Source: Aliidongia dinghuensis (GTDB lineage Bacteria; Pseudomonadota; Alphaproteobacteria; ATCC43930; CGMCC-115725). Taken from it: a stretch of 64,000 nucleotides of DNA. The stretch's first letter is position 1; every line of letters starts with the position of its first letter. Both the position numbers and the translations under genes were made by a program. The notes under the pieces were generated by a model, which did no database searches, was not told where the DNA came from, and saw only the letters and a list, made by a program, of their open reading frames with translations. The DNA is taken from the NCBI RefSeq assembly GCF_014643535.1, contig NZ_BMJQ01000001.1:372001-436000 (forward strand), given 5' to 3'. Positions 7,414 through 15,901 of this stretch are shown piece by piece.

Positions 7414-8253
7414 TCAGAGCAGCAGGCGTGCGTGATGCGCCACGTGGTCGGCGACAAAGCTCTGGATGAACCAGTAGCTGTGGTCGTAGTCCTCGTGGCG
7501 GCGCAGCGTCAGTTCCTGGCCGGAGAGGGCCGCCGCTTCCTCGAGCCGCTCCGGACGCAGCTGGATCTCGAGGAACTGATCGCTCAGGCCCTGGTCGACC
7601 AGGATCGGGCCGGGATAGGGCCGCTTCGCCATGAGCAGGCTCGCGTCCCACTCCGCCCAGCGGGCGCGGTCGGGGCCTAGATAATACGAAAACGCCTTCT
7701 CGCCCCAGGGCACGGCGACGGGATTGGTGATCGGCGCGAAGGCCGACACCGACTGCCACAGCGCCGGCTGGCGCAAGGCCGAGACGAGCGCGCCGTGCCC
7801 GCCCATGGAATGGCCGAAGATGCCGCGGCGGCCCGGCCGGACCGGGAAATTCGCCTCGACGAGCGCCGGCAGCTCGCGGTTCACGTAAGTCGCCATCCGA
7901 TAGTGGCGAGACCACGGCTCGGCGGTTGCATCGAGATAGAAGCCGGCGCCCGTGCCGAAGTCCCAGCTGTCGTCCTCGCCGGGCAGGTTGGCGCCGCGCG
8001 GGCTCGTGTCGCAGGCGACGAGCGCCAGGCCGTGGCCGGCCGCCACCCGCTGGGCGCCCGCCTTGATCGCGAACGTCTCCTCGGTGCAGGTGAGGCCGGC
8101 GAGATAATAGAGCGCCGGGACCGGCCCGCGGGCCGCCTGGGGTGGCAGATAGACCGCGAACGCCATGTCCGTGCCGGTCGCCTCGGACCGGTGGGTGTAG
8201 AAACCCATGCGGCCGCCGAAGCAGCGCTGCTCGCTGCGGGTCGAGAGGGTCAT
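7414..8253 (-). CDS. fghA: S-formylglutathione hydrolase
   Basis: A 279-residue alpha/beta hydrolase of the esterase D family. It hydrolyses S-formylglutathione to formate and glutathione, the last step of glutathione-linked formaldehyde oxidation. ALYYLAGLTCTEETF, GIFGHSMGGHGAL (nucleophile Ser), DQGLSDQF (Asp) and DYDHSYWFI (His) give the catalytic triad. The ATG at 8253 has GGAGG 9 bases upstream; an in-frame upstream start adds 16 unconserved residues. Partner genes gfa (16647) and frmA (29074) lie in the same island. Confidence 0.93.
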   Translation of the reverse strand: MTLSTRSEQRCFGGRMGFYTHRSEATGTDMAFAVYLPPQAARGPVPALYYLAGLTCTEETFAIKAGAQRVAAGHGLALVACDTSPRGANLPGEDDSWDFGTGAGFYLDATAEPWSRHYRMATYVNRELPALVEANFPVRPGRRGIFGHSMGGHGALVSALRQPALWQSVSAFAPITNPVAVPWGEKAFSYYLGPDRARWAEWDASLLMAKRPYPGPILVDQGLSDQFLEIQLRPERLEEAAALSGQELTLRRHEDYDHSYWFIQSFVADHVAHHARLLL

Positions 8254-8396
8254 CGCGCGTATCCTCCGAGCACTGGAACCCGGAATTCTAGCGACGGTCA
8301 TCGCTGGGCGGAAGCCGGGCGCCTCTGCGACTTTCGTAGGGTTTGACGGCAGCGGGCGGCACGGGCCAGTGTCGCCGATTGGTCGGAGTAGGGCCG

Positions 8397-8621
8397 ATGA
8401 ACGAATTCGTCGCCGTCATCCTGATCTGCCTCAATACCGTCGCGATCGACCGCTGCACGGAAGAGACCGCGGCCGACGTGATGTCGACGGTCGTCCAGAA
8501 CGAGCTTGGCTGCGCCACCGGCTGGCAGGACGTCGTCGCCCGTTCGCCGCTCGGCAAGGAGGTCGGCACGACGGCCTATGTCAGGACGATCTGCCGCCGT
8601 CAGCCGCCGGCCAAGAAGTGA
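8397..8621 (+). CDS. small cysteine-containing protein, paralogous to the one at 28841
   Basis: A 74-residue protein (MNEFVAVILICLNTVAIDRCTEET...). A hydrophobic N-terminus is followed by cysteines spaced across the chain (about residues 12, 20, 39 and 67) and a basic end. It resembles the 68-residue protein at 28841-29047 in start, hydrophobic lead and Cys placement. The ATG at 8397 has GGAGTAGGG upstream. It overlaps the 3' end of the convergent ABC ATPase gene by 22 bp. Function unknown. Confidence 0.6.
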   Translation: MNEFVAVILICLNTVAIDRCTEETAADVMSTVVQNELGCATGWQDVVARSPLGKEVGTTAYVRTICRRQPPAKK

Positions 8622-9328
8622 GGGGCGGGCGGGCCGCCCAGCCGCCGCCGGATCGTGTTCGCGAGATCGAGCGCCGGCGGACCGCCCGCGCGGCGCAACG
8701 GTGCCGGTACGCTCACCGTGTCGATGACGCGGGCCGGATCGCGCGATAGCAGCAGGATGCGGTCGGCAAGCGATGCCGCCTCGCCCAGGTCGTGGGTCAC
8801 GAGCAGCATTGCCGCCGGCCGCGCCCGCCAGGCGTCGAGCAGCACCTGTCGCGCCGTCGCTGCCGCCGCCTCGTCCAGCGAGACGAAGGGCTCGTCGAGC
8901 AGCACCAGGTCCGGCTCGACGACGAGCGCACGGGCGAGCGCCAGCCGGCGCGCCATGCCGAGCGACAGTTCGGAGGCAAAGGCATCGCGCGCCGCGGCGA
9001 GGCCCAGTCGTTCAAGCAGCCGGTCGCGCGCGGCGGCGTCGCCGCCCGGCGGCCGCACCAAATCGAGATTTTGCCGGACCGTACGCCAGGGCAGCAGGCG
9101 CGGGGCCTGGAACACGGTGCCCATCCTGGGTGCAGCACTGCCGTGCCAGCGCACCGTGCCGCGATAGTTCGGGTCGAGACCACCGACGATGCGGAGCAGC
9201 GTGGTCTTGCCGCAGCCGGACGGGCCGACGATCGCCAGGATCTCGCCCGCGTCGAGCGTGAAGGCGAGCGGTCCCAGGATCGACCGGCCGCCGAAGCGTT
9301 TCTCTGCGATCTCGACCGAGAGGATCAT
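8600..9328 (-). CDS. ABC importer ATP-binding protein (NitT/TauT type)
   Basis: A 242-residue ABC ATPase. It has Walker A GPSGCGKTT, a Q-loop region TVFQAPRLLPW, a degenerate signature LSLGMARRLALARAL, Walker B LVLLDEPF and an H-loop THDLGEA. The ATG overlaps the permease stop (ATGA), so it is the last gene of a binding protein-permease-ATPase operon on the minus strand. The family moves sulfonates, nitrate or similar small ions; the location inside a PQQ/XoxF island suggests a substrate or metal linked to that metabolism (inference). Confidence 0.9.
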   Translation of the reverse strand: MILSVEIAEKRFGGRSILGPLAFTLDAGEILAIVGPSGCGKTTLLRIVGGLDPNYRGTVRWHGSAAPRMGTVFQAPRLLPWRTVRQNLDLVRPPGGDAAARDRLLERLGLAAARDAFASELSLGMARRLALARALVVEPDLVLLDEPFVSLDEAAAATARQVLLDAWRARPAAMLLVTHDLGEAASLADRILLLSRDPARVIDTVSVPAPLRRAGGPPALDLANTIRRRLGGPPAPHFLAGG

Positions 9329-10080
9329 CGGCGCCACCGGTTGACGCGCCGCTCGAGCGGCAGCATGACGCTCCACTCGAACGCCTGCATGACCAGGATG
9401 AAGGCGAGCGTGTAGGCCAGCAGGCGCGGCACGTCGAACAGCTGGAAATAGAGCTGGATGCGGAAGCCGACGCCGCTGCCGCGGCCCAAGAGCTCGACCA
9501 CGAGCACGATCTTCCAGATGAGCGACAGGCCGTTGCGCGCCGCGGCGAAGAAATAGGGCGTGAGCTGCGGCAGGATGACGTGGCGCAGCGTGCGCCACCG
9601 TGTCATGCCGAAGCTCCGCGCCATCTCGTCGAGCTCGCGGTCGACGGCGCGGCGGCCCTCGCGGATCGTGACCGCCGTCTGCGGCAGCTTGTTGAGCGCC
9701 ACCGCCGCGACCGCCGCCCCTTCGTTGAGGCCGAACCAGATGTAGAGCAGCACGATCAGCACGAGCGCCGGCACGTTGAGCAGGACCGTAAGCCAGCTTT
9801 CGAAGAAATGATCGACCCGTGGCCAGCGGCCCATCGCGAGGCCGAGCGCGCTGCCCAGCACCATCGACAGCAGGAAGGCGGCTGCGACCCGGCCGAGCGT
9901 CACCGCGAGGTCGCCGGGCAGTGGGCCGGTCAGGATCTCCCGGCCCAGCACGCCGAAGACCGTGCTGGCCGGCGGCAGCATGCGGTCGTGGACGAGCTGG
10001 CCGGCGGCCTCCCATATGACAACGAGCAGCAGCGGCGACAGGAGCCGCAACCGTGGGAGCCGTCCGAGGGGCGGCGCCAC
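9325..10080 (-). CDS. ABC importer permease (SsuC/TauC-like)
   Basis: A 251-residue inner-membrane permease with about six hydrophobic segments, starting LLSPLLLVVIWEAAGQL. The EAA-type cytoplasmic loop is visible as LDEMARSFGMTRWRTLRHVILPQLTPYFFAAARNGLSLIWKIVLVVELLG, diagnostic of the nitrate/sulfonate/taurine permease family. It begins 2 bp after the binding-protein stop and overlaps the ATPase start. Confidence 0.92.
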   Translation of the reverse strand: MAPPLGRLPRLRLLSPLLLVVIWEAAGQLVHDRMLPPASTVFGVLGREILTGPLPGDLAVTLGRVAAAFLLSMVLGSALGLAMGRWPRVDHFFESWLTVLLNVPALVLIVLLYIWFGLNEGAAVAAVALNKLPQTAVTIREGRRAVDRELDEMARSFGMTRWRTLRHVILPQLTPYFFAAARNGLSLIWKIVLVVELLGRGSGVGFRIQLYFQLFDVPRLLAYTLAFILVMQAFEWSVMLPLERRVNRWRR

Positions 10081-10082
10081 GC

Positions 10083-11081
10083 CTAGTAGGCCGCGCCCGG
10101 CCAGAACGTGCCGGGCGCGATCGTCTTTGCCGCGCCGACCAGCGTCGGTCCGCCGATCTCAGCCAGCACCTCGAACAGCCGTTCCGCCGCGTCCTGCTCT
10201 TGCGTCCCCCAATGGGTCGGGATGCCGCGGCGATACCAGGTCTTGAGGCGTTCGAGCTCGGCATCGTCGGCGGCGCCGGTCAAGGGTGCCAGCGCACGCC
10301 ATTCGGCATCATCCGTCGCGAGGCGCCGCCGCGCCTCAGCGACCGCACTCAGGAAGCCGTCGACGGCAGCCCTATTCCGCGTGGCCCATTTCTCTGAGAA
10401 GACATAGCCCACGACCGGCACCGTGGCCGAGATGCCGAGCGCGCTTATCGCCGCGTCCATGGTGAGCATCGCGCGCATGCCCGCGGCCTCCGCCTTGGCG
10501 ACGAACGGCCAGAAGGTCAGCATCGCGTCGAGGCGTCCGGCCTTGAGCTCCTCTGCGATCAGTGGCGGCGCGCCGAAGCTCTTGTCGACTGCGGTGTCGA
10601 GATCGATGCCGTGCGTGCGCTCAGCATAGGCACGCAAGATGAGCCAGCTCTTGTCGAGCGGGCTGCCGGCGACGCCGAGCTTGCGGCCGGGCAGGTCGGC
10701 GACGCTCTGGATCGGCGAGGCGGCTGGCACGACGAGGCCGCCCACTGCGTTCGAGAAGGGCGTGAAGCACCAGTCGGCGCCCTCGCTGCGCTGCCGGCTG
10801 ACCCACAGCCAGTCGAGCGCCACCATGTCGACCTTGCCGGCCTGGAGCGCCACCTGGGTCGCCTGGGCGGCGGCGAACTCGACCGGCTCGACGGCAACGC
10901 CGGCCGCCGTGTCGAAGCCGTGCCGGCGCACCACGTCCAGCTCCCACGAGACGGTCCCGAAGCGCAGGACGCCGATGCGGATCGATGCCGCCGCAGCGCC
11001 GGCTGCGGGCGTCGGGGCTGCATGGGCCGCTAAAGGGGCCGACAGCAGGGCCAGCAGCACTGCTCGGCGATCGAGCCTCAT
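10083..11081 (-). CDS. ABC importer periplasmic substrate-binding protein (NMT1/SsuA-like)
   Basis: A 332-residue exported binding protein. The N-terminus MRLDRRAVLLALLSAPLAAHAAP is a signal peptide with an RR pair. The mature part has the two-lobed NitT/TauT pattern: FGTVSWELDVVRRHGFD, AAQATQVALQAGKVDMVALDWLWV, VADLPGRKLGVAGSPLDKSWLILRAYA and AEELKAGRLDAMLTFWPFVAKAEAAG. The ATG at 11081 is the first start that leaves a proper signal peptide. It is followed directly by its permease and ATPase. Confidence 0.9.
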   Translation of the reverse strand: MRLDRRAVLLALLSAPLAAHAAPTPAAGAAAASIRIGVLRFGTVSWELDVVRRHGFDTAAGVAVEPVEFAAAQATQVALQAGKVDMVALDWLWVSRQRSEGADWCFTPFSNAVGGLVVPAASPIQSVADLPGRKLGVAGSPLDKSWLILRAYAERTHGIDLDTAVDKSFGAPPLIAEELKAGRLDAMLTFWPFVAKAEAAGMRAMLTMDAAISALGISATVPVVGYVFSEKWATRNRAAVDGFLSAVAEARRRLATDDAEWRALAPLTGAADDAELERLKTWYRRGIPTHWGTQEQDAAERLFEVLAEIGGPTLVGAAKTIAPGTFWPGAAY

Positions 11082-11173
11082 CGCACCTTTCCCCCCGGCA
11101 CCTGTCATTTGGGCGTCCCGTCGAACCTTGACCGATCCGCTCCGTCCATTCGAGGCCGTGCTGTCGGGCGAAG

Positions 11174-11683
11174 TCAATGCCGGCCCCCCTTTGGGTCCAC
11201 CATGATCTGGTCGTCCAACAGGAATCTCAGGCCGCGCGTCCAGGACTCGTCGGTATTGCCGCGGATGTCGACGCTGCCCGAGCGGACCCGGGCGCCGGTC
11301 CGGGCATCCTCGATCGCGAGATTGATGTTCAGGATCAGGTTGCTGACCTTCTGGACCCACATGACCGCCGCCTGGCGTGCTCCCGCCTGCCGGGCGAGCG
11401 GCAGCTCGCAGCCATTGCAATGGAGCGGGTCCGGCCCCTGGTCGAGCGTCGCCTGCACCGCCGTCGTGTCGACCACGCGGTAGCGGCCGGAGCGCGACAA
11501 GGCGTCGCGCAACTGATCGCCGAGCCGGCGGGCGCGATCGCGTTCCTCCGCCGTCGTGGCGGCCGGCGAGGTGTTGATCAGCAGCACGTCGAACACAGCG
11601 ATCGGCACGGGCGGCTTGGCAGACGCCTCTAAAATCAAGGCGACGGCTGACAAAATGCCGAAGCGGACGATCGGACGCATCAC
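11174..11683 (-). CDS. DUF3280/DUF2380-like exported protein
   Basis: A 169-residue protein with an N-terminal hydrophobic segment (FGILSAVALILEASA) and a domain of the DUF3280 kind: IAVFDVLLINTSP, RRLGDQLRDALSRSGRYRVVDT, HCNGCELPLARQAGARQAAVMWVQKVSNLILNINLAIEDARTG. It contains a CNGC cysteine pair. Relatives occur beside PQQ-dependent dehydrogenase clusters. It is the first minus-strand gene of the divergent promoter at 11684-11912, 92 bp upstream of the importer binding protein. Function unknown. Confidence 0.75.
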   Translation of the reverse strand: MMRPIVRFGILSAVALILEASAKPPVPIAVFDVLLINTSPAATTAEERDRARRLGDQLRDALSRSGRYRVVDTTAVQATLDQGPDPLHCNGCELPLARQAGARQAAVMWVQKVSNLILNINLAIEDARTGARVRSGSVDIRGNTDESWTRGLRFLLDDQIMVDPKGGRH

Positions 11684-11912
11684 CGGGGGCCGGCTCCTCG
11701 CGAAGAGGGGTTCGACCGGTCAGGATAAGCCGCTCCACGATTTCCCCCACTGGCCAATAGTCCTATGGCATTGCCCGAAAACGACGTTGCAGTATCTTCG
11801 GTCAGCGAGGACGACTGACGCTCCGCGAACAGGGGCGTGACCGGCCAGAAGAACGAGAGCCAGAAGAACGAGACCGGCGGCGTCGAGGGGCGGCGTCAAG
11901 GGAGGGAGATGG
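11684..11912. promoter_or_regulatory. divergent promoter region with shared motif AGTCCTATGGC
   Basis: 229 bp between the DUF3280-like gene (minus) and the PQQ-linked ABC operon (plus). AGTCCTATGGC at 11759-11769 is preceded by GCCAAT. A GCCAATAGT-N-CT core also occurs at 17416-17427, and AGTC-type relatives lie upstream of pqqA and xoxF. The site is 144 bp from the downstream start. It may bind the LuxR-type regulator encoded at 17544 (inference). Confidence 0.45.
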
Positions 11913-13172
11913 ATGCAGCTTCGGCTCGGTCCCTGGACGATTGGTCTCGCGATCTCAGGAATGGTCTGGATGACGGCGGCGGCCCAGACGGCGACAGCGC
12001 CAGGGGCGGCTGCGCCCCCAGCGACCGCTGCACCTCCAGCGGCGGCGGCACCGGCGGCTACGGTCGAGCTCGCCTACCTGGGACTCGCGGTCAAGCGAAC
12101 GCTGCCGCTCAGCTATCTCGACCAGCCGCCGACCGATGACGGCCTCCAGGGCGCCCGGCTCGGGCTCGCCGACGACCAGACGACCGGGCGCTTCATCCAG
12201 CAGAACTACCACCTGACCGAGGCGACGGCGCCCGACGAGGACGGCGTGGTGGCCGCGTTCGAGCGGCTGGCCGCGGCCGGCGAGAAGATCTTCATCACGG
12301 ACCTGCCGGCGCCGCTCCTCATCCGCATCGCCGATCTGCCCCAGGCCAAGGACGTGACCCTGCTGGATGCGACGGCGGAAGACGACATGCTGCGCGCCGA
12401 CGGCTGCCGGGCGAACGTGCTGCACCTGCTGCCGAGCCGGGCCATGCTGGCCGATGCGCTGATGCAGTACCTGGCCGTCAAGAAATGGCGCAACATCCTG
12501 CTCGTCTCGGGGCCCAATCCCGAGGACAAGGCCTATGCCGACGCGATCCGCCACGCCGCGGCGAAATTCCAGATCCATATCGTCGCCGACAAGCCCTGGA
12601 CCTATGACCCCGGCGCCCGACGCACCGACACGGGCCATTACGCGATCGAGGCGGAGGTCGCGCGCTTCACGCAAGGGCTGAGCTACGACGTGCTGGTCGT
12701 GGCCGACGAGGGCGATAATTTCGGCGACGACCTTGCCTATCGCCAGACCGACGCGCGTCCCGTCGCCGGGACCCAGGGCCTGGTGCCGAGCGCCTGGGCC
12801 CGGCCGTTCGAGCAATGGGGCGGCACGCAACTGCAGAGCCGGTTCCTGAAGCAGGCGGGGCGCTGGATGACCGACCGGGACTACGGCGCCTGGATGGCGG
12901 TTCGGGCGATCGGCGAGGCGGCGGCGCACGGCGGCAGCACCGATCCCCAGGCGATCGGGCAGTTCATGCGCGGGGCGAATTTCGAACTGGCGGCATTCAA
13001 GGGCGCCCGGTTGAGCTTCCGCGCCTGGGACGGCCAGCTGCGTCAGCCGGTGCTGCTCGCCGACGCCCGCTCGCTCGTCTCGGTCTCGCCCCAGCCGGGC
13101 TTCCTGCATCAATTTTCCGAGCTCGACACGCTCGGCGTCGACCAGCCGGAGACGTCATGCCACATGAAATAA
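11913..13172 (+). CDS. PQQ-dependent alcohol dehydrogenase system ABC substrate-binding protein (LutA/Ped-type)
   Basis: A 419-residue exported protein: signal peptide, an Ala/Pro-rich linker (about residues 25-48), then a periplasmic-binding fold beginning TVELAYLGLAVKRTLPLSYLDQPPTDDGLQGARLGLADDQTTGRF. It corresponds to the family described as the binding protein of the PQQ-alcohol-dehydrogenase ABC system, related to LutA of methylotrophs, which is implicated in lanthanide use. It heads an operon with a YVTN propeller, an ATPase and a permease. The ligand is not proven; a lanthanide complex is the attractive guess given xoxF. Confidence 0.85.
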   Translation: MQLRLGPWTIGLAISGMVWMTAAAQTATAPGAAAPPATAAPPAAAAPAATVELAYLGLAVKRTLPLSYLDQPPTDDGLQGARLGLADDQTTGRFIQQNYHLTEATAPDEDGVVAAFERLAAAGEKIFITDLPAPLLIRIADLPQAKDVTLLDATAEDDMLRADGCRANVLHLLPSRAMLADALMQYLAVKKWRNILLVSGPNPEDKAYADAIRHAAAKFQIHIVADKPWTYDPGARRTDTGHYAIEAEVARFTQGLSYDVLVVADEGDNFGDDLAYRQTDARPVAGTQGLVPSAWARPFEQWGGTQLQSRFLKQAGRWMTDRDYGAWMAVRAIGEAAAHGGSTDPQAIGQFMRGANFELAAFKGARLSFRAWDGQLRQPVLLADARSLVSVSPQPGFLHQFSELDTLGVDQPETSCHMK

Positions 13173-13199
13173 GGGGGGCTTGCGAGTCCAGCGGCACGA

Positions 13200-13262
13200 C
13201 CCTCACCCGCCTCGCTCCGCTCGGCACCCTCTCCCGCGGGCGCGGGAGAGGGAGGGTGAGGG
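13200..13262. repeat. 63-bp intergenic palindromic repeat (CCCTCACCC...GGGTGAGGG type)
   Basis: Outer arms CCCTCACCC (13200-13208) and GGGTGAGGG (13254-13262); inner perfect 11-bp stem CCCTCTCCCGC (13227-13237) with 13242-13252. Palindromes of this look are dispersed through many proteobacterial genomes. Only one copy was seen here. Its right arm contains the Shine-Dalgarno GGAGGG (13251-13256), and its last base is the first base of the downstream GTG start. Confidence 0.8.
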
Positions 13263-14218
13263 TGGTCTTGGCGATCGGAACGGCGCTGCTTCTGCTTGCC
13301 CGCCCCGCCATGGCCGAGCGGCTGTTCGTCTCGAACGAGAAGGACAACACCATCACCGTGCTCGACGGCAAGTCGCTGACCACGATCAAGACCGTGCCGG
13401 TCGGCGCGCGCCCGCGTGGCATCATCCTCTCGAAGGATGCCAAGAGCCTGTTCATCTGCACGAGCGATGCGGACCATATCGAGGTGCTCGACCTCGCGAG
13501 CCTGACCGTGACGCAAACCCTGCCGAGCGGGCCCGATCCCGAGACGTTCACGATCAGCCCCGACGGCAAATACCTCTACGTCTCGAACGAGAACGACAAC
13601 ATGGTCTCGGTCGTCGACATCGGCGCGAGCCAGATCGCCAACGAGATTCCGGTCGGCGTCGAGCCTGAGGGCATGGGCATCAGCCCGGATGGCAAGACGC
13701 TCGTCAACACATCCGAGACGACCAGCATGGCCCATTTCATCGACACGGCGAGCCACCAGGTGATCGCCAACGTGCTGGTCGACAGTCGCCCGCGCGTCGC
13801 GCGCTGGACCAAGGATGCGAAACAGGTCTGGGTGTCGTCCGAGGTCGGCGGCACGGTCTCGGTCATCGATGCGGCGCAGCACAAGGTGATCAAGAAGATC
13901 AGCTTCGCGATCCCGGGCGTGCCCACGGAATCGATTCAGCCGGTCGGCGTCCTGCTCACATCCGACGGCAAGCTCGCCTTCGTGGCGCTGGGCCCGGCCA
14001 ACCGGGTCGCGGTTGTCGATGCTGAGACCTACGAGGTCAAGAAATACCTGCTGGTCGGCCAGCGCGTCTGGCAACTCGCCTTCTCCGACGATGAGCATTG
14101 GCTCTACACCACGAACGGCGTCAGCAACGACATGTCGGTGATCGACGTGCCGGCGCTCAAGGTGACGAAATCGGTGCCGGTTGGCCGGCTGCCCTGGGGC
14201 GTGGTGGTGGCGCCTTGA
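13262..14218 (+). CDS. PQQ-catabolism-associated YVTN-type beta-propeller protein
   Basis: A 318-residue exported seven-bladed-type propeller. Blades repeat as LFVSNEKDNTITVLDGKSL, ARPRGIILSKDAKSLFIC, YLYVSNENDNMVSVVDIGA, VEPEGMGISPDGKTLVNTS and WLYTTNGVSNDMSVIDVPA. The GTG at 13262 gives a compact signal peptide VVLAIGTALLLLARPAMA; upstream in-frame ATG 13157 would overlap the previous gene and bury the signal. Members of this family sit in the PQQ-linked ABC operons (ped/lut). The stop overlaps the ATPase start (TGATG). Confidence 0.87.
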   Translation: MVLAIGTALLLLARPAMAERLFVSNEKDNTITVLDGKSLTTIKTVPVGARPRGIILSKDAKSLFICTSDADHIEVLDLASLTVTQTLPSGPDPETFTISPDGKYLYVSNENDNMVSVVDIGASQIANEIPVGVEPEGMGISPDGKTLVNTSETTSMAHFIDTASHQVIANVLVDSRPRVARWTKDAKQVWVSSEVGGTVSVIDAAQHKVIKKISFAIPGVPTESIQPVGVLLTSDGKLAFVALGPANRVAVVDAETYEVKKYLLVGQRVWQLAFSDDEHWLYTTNGVSNDMSVIDVPALKVTKSVPVGRLPWGVVVAP

Positions 14219-15015
14219 TGCTGTCTGCCGCCGTATCGCCCTCCGCGCCCCAAGCCTCGTCCCTGGCTGTCCCGGCGCTTTCGGTCGAAGACGTGAGCCA
14301 CGCGTTCGGCGCGCGCCAGGCGCTCGACAAAGTCGCGTTCGCGCTGGCGCCGGGTGACTTCACCGTGCTCTTGGGCCTGAACGGCGCCGGCAAGACGACG
14401 CTCTTCTCGCTGGCGACCGGCCTCTATCACTGCCGGCGCGGCCGCATCGCCGTCTTCGGCCATGACATCGTCACCGATCCCTCGCCGGCGCTGGCCAGCA
14501 TCGGCGTCGTGTTCCAGCAGCCGACCCTCGACCTCGATCTCACGATCGAGCAGAACCTCTACTACCACGCCTCGCTCCACGGCATGGCGCGCTCGGCCGC
14601 GGCACCCCGTATCGCGGCAGAGCTCGAGCGCGTCGGGCTTGCGGCCCGGCGCCGCGACCGGATCCGGCAATTGTCCGGCGGGCAGCGGCGGCGGGTGGAG
14701 CTCGCCCGGGCCCTCGTCCACGGGCCGGCGCTGCTCCTGCTCGACGAGCCGACGGTCGGGCTCGACATGGAGAGCCGGGCCTTCCTGCTCGATCATGTCC
14801 GCCGGCTCTGCGCCGAGCGGCGCCTCGCGGTGCTGTGGGCGACCCATCTGATCGACGAGGCCGGGCCCGATGCCCGGGCGATCGTGCTGCACGGCGGGCG
14901 GGTGCTGGCCGACGGCGCGGTGCCGCAGATCCTGCGCGATGCCGGCACCACCACCCTCAAGGCAGCGTTCGAACGGTTGGTCGCCGGCGCCTCGTCCATG
15001 GGGAAGCCGTCGTGA
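14218..15015 (+). CDS. pedB: PQQ-dependent alcohol dehydrogenase system ABC ATP-binding protein
   Basis: A 265-residue ABC ATPase: Walker A GLNGAGKTT, Q-loop VVFQQPTLDLDLTIEQNL, signature LSGGQRRRVELARAL, Walker B LLLLDEPTVGLD and an H-loop ATHL. It is of the exporter/DrrA-like type and pairs with the ABC-2 permease that follows (GTGA overlap). Position and order match pedB of Pseudomonas and the lut ATPase of Methylobacterium, both linked to growth with lanthanide-dependent alcohol dehydrogenases (from knowledge of those clusters). Confidence 0.88.
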   Translation: MLSAAVSPSAPQASSLAVPALSVEDVSHAFGARQALDKVAFALAPGDFTVLLGLNGAGKTTLFSLATGLYHCRRGRIAVFGHDIVTDPSPALASIGVVFQQPTLDLDLTIEQNLYYHASLHGMARSAAAPRIAAELERVGLAARRRDRIRQLSGGQRRRVELARALVHGPALLLLDEPTVGLDMESRAFLLDHVRRLCAERRLAVLWATHLIDEAGPDARAIVLHGGRVLADGAVPQILRDAGTTTLKAAFERLVAGASSMGKPS

Positions 15016-15878
15016 CCGGCGCGCCGATGGCGGCGGTCGGCAAGGTGACCGAGGCGGCGCCGGTGCCGCGACTCGGGCCGGCGCATTATGCCCGCTGCCT
15101 CGCCGGCATCGTCCGGCGCGAGGCGCTGCGCTGGGTCCATCAGCGCAGCCGCTTCGTCTCGGCGCTCGTCCGCCCGCTCGTCTGGCTCGGCGTCTTCGCG
15201 GCCGGCTTCCGCTTCGTGCTCGGCGTCTCGATCATCCCGCCCTACGACACCTACATCCCCTACGAGGTCTATATCGCGCCGGGCCTGATCGCGATGATCC
15301 TCCTGTTCCAGGGCATGCAGAGCTCGCTCTCCATGGTCTACGACCGCGAGATGGGCAGCATGCGGCTCCTGATGGTAAGCCCGCTGCCGCGCTGGTTCCT
15401 GCTCACGGCAAAGCTCATTGCCGGCACCATCGTCTCGATCGTGCAGGCCTATATCTTCCTCGCCATCGCCTGGTTCTGGGAGATCGAGCCGCCGGTCTGG
15501 GGCTATGTCGCGGTGCTGCCGGCGCTGGCGCTGTCGGGCCTCATGCTGGGGGCGCTGGGCCTGGTGCTGTCGTCCTTCATCCGCCAGCTCGAGAATTTCG
15601 CCGGCGTCATGAACTTCGTCATCTTCCCGATGTTTTTCGCCTCCTCGGCGCTCTATCCGCTGTGGCACGTCAAGGAGGCGAGCCTCACGCTCTATTGGAT
15701 CTGCCAGGTGAACCCGTTCAGCCATGCGACCGAGCTCGTCCGCTTCGCGCTCTACGGCCAGGTCGACTGGCTCGCGGCCGGCATCGTCGTGGCCTTCCTG
15801 GTGATTTTCATGGCGCTCGCGGTCTATGGCTACGATCCGGGGCGCGGCCTGGTGCAGCGGCGGGGCGGGGCGGAATGA
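15012..15878 (+). CDS. pedC: PQQ-dependent alcohol dehydrogenase system ABC-2 permease
   Basis: A 288-residue inner-membrane protein of the ABC-2 family with about six membrane segments. LVWLGVFAAGFRFVLGVSIIPPYDTYIPYEVYIAPGLIAMILLFQGMQSSLSMVYDREMGSMRLLMVSPLPRWFLL is characteristic of the PedC-type permease. GTG at 15012 overlaps the ATPase stop; ATG at 15027 is an alternative. With the preceding ATPase it forms the transporter core. Direction of transport cannot be judged from sequence. Confidence 0.88.
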   Translation: MTGAPMAAVGKVTEAAPVPRLGPAHYARCLAGIVRREALRWVHQRSRFVSALVRPLVWLGVFAAGFRFVLGVSIIPPYDTYIPYEVYIAPGLIAMILLFQGMQSSLSMVYDREMGSMRLLMVSPLPRWFLLTAKLIAGTIVSIVQAYIFLAIAWFWEIEPPVWGYVAVLPALALSGLMLGALGLVLSSFIRQLENFAGVMNFVIFPMFFASSALYPLWHVKEASLTLYWICQVNPFSHATELVRFALYGQVDWLAAGIVVAFLVIFMALAVYGYDPGRGLVQRRGGAE

Positions 15879-15901
15879 GCGTGACGATCAAGGGGATAAG
15901 A

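Noticed and set aside
13157..14218. ATG 13157 as start of the beta-propeller
   Set aside because: It overlaps the previous gene, would translate the palindrome as Arg/Gly-rich sequence and place the signal peptide internally; GTG 13262 has a good ribosome site.
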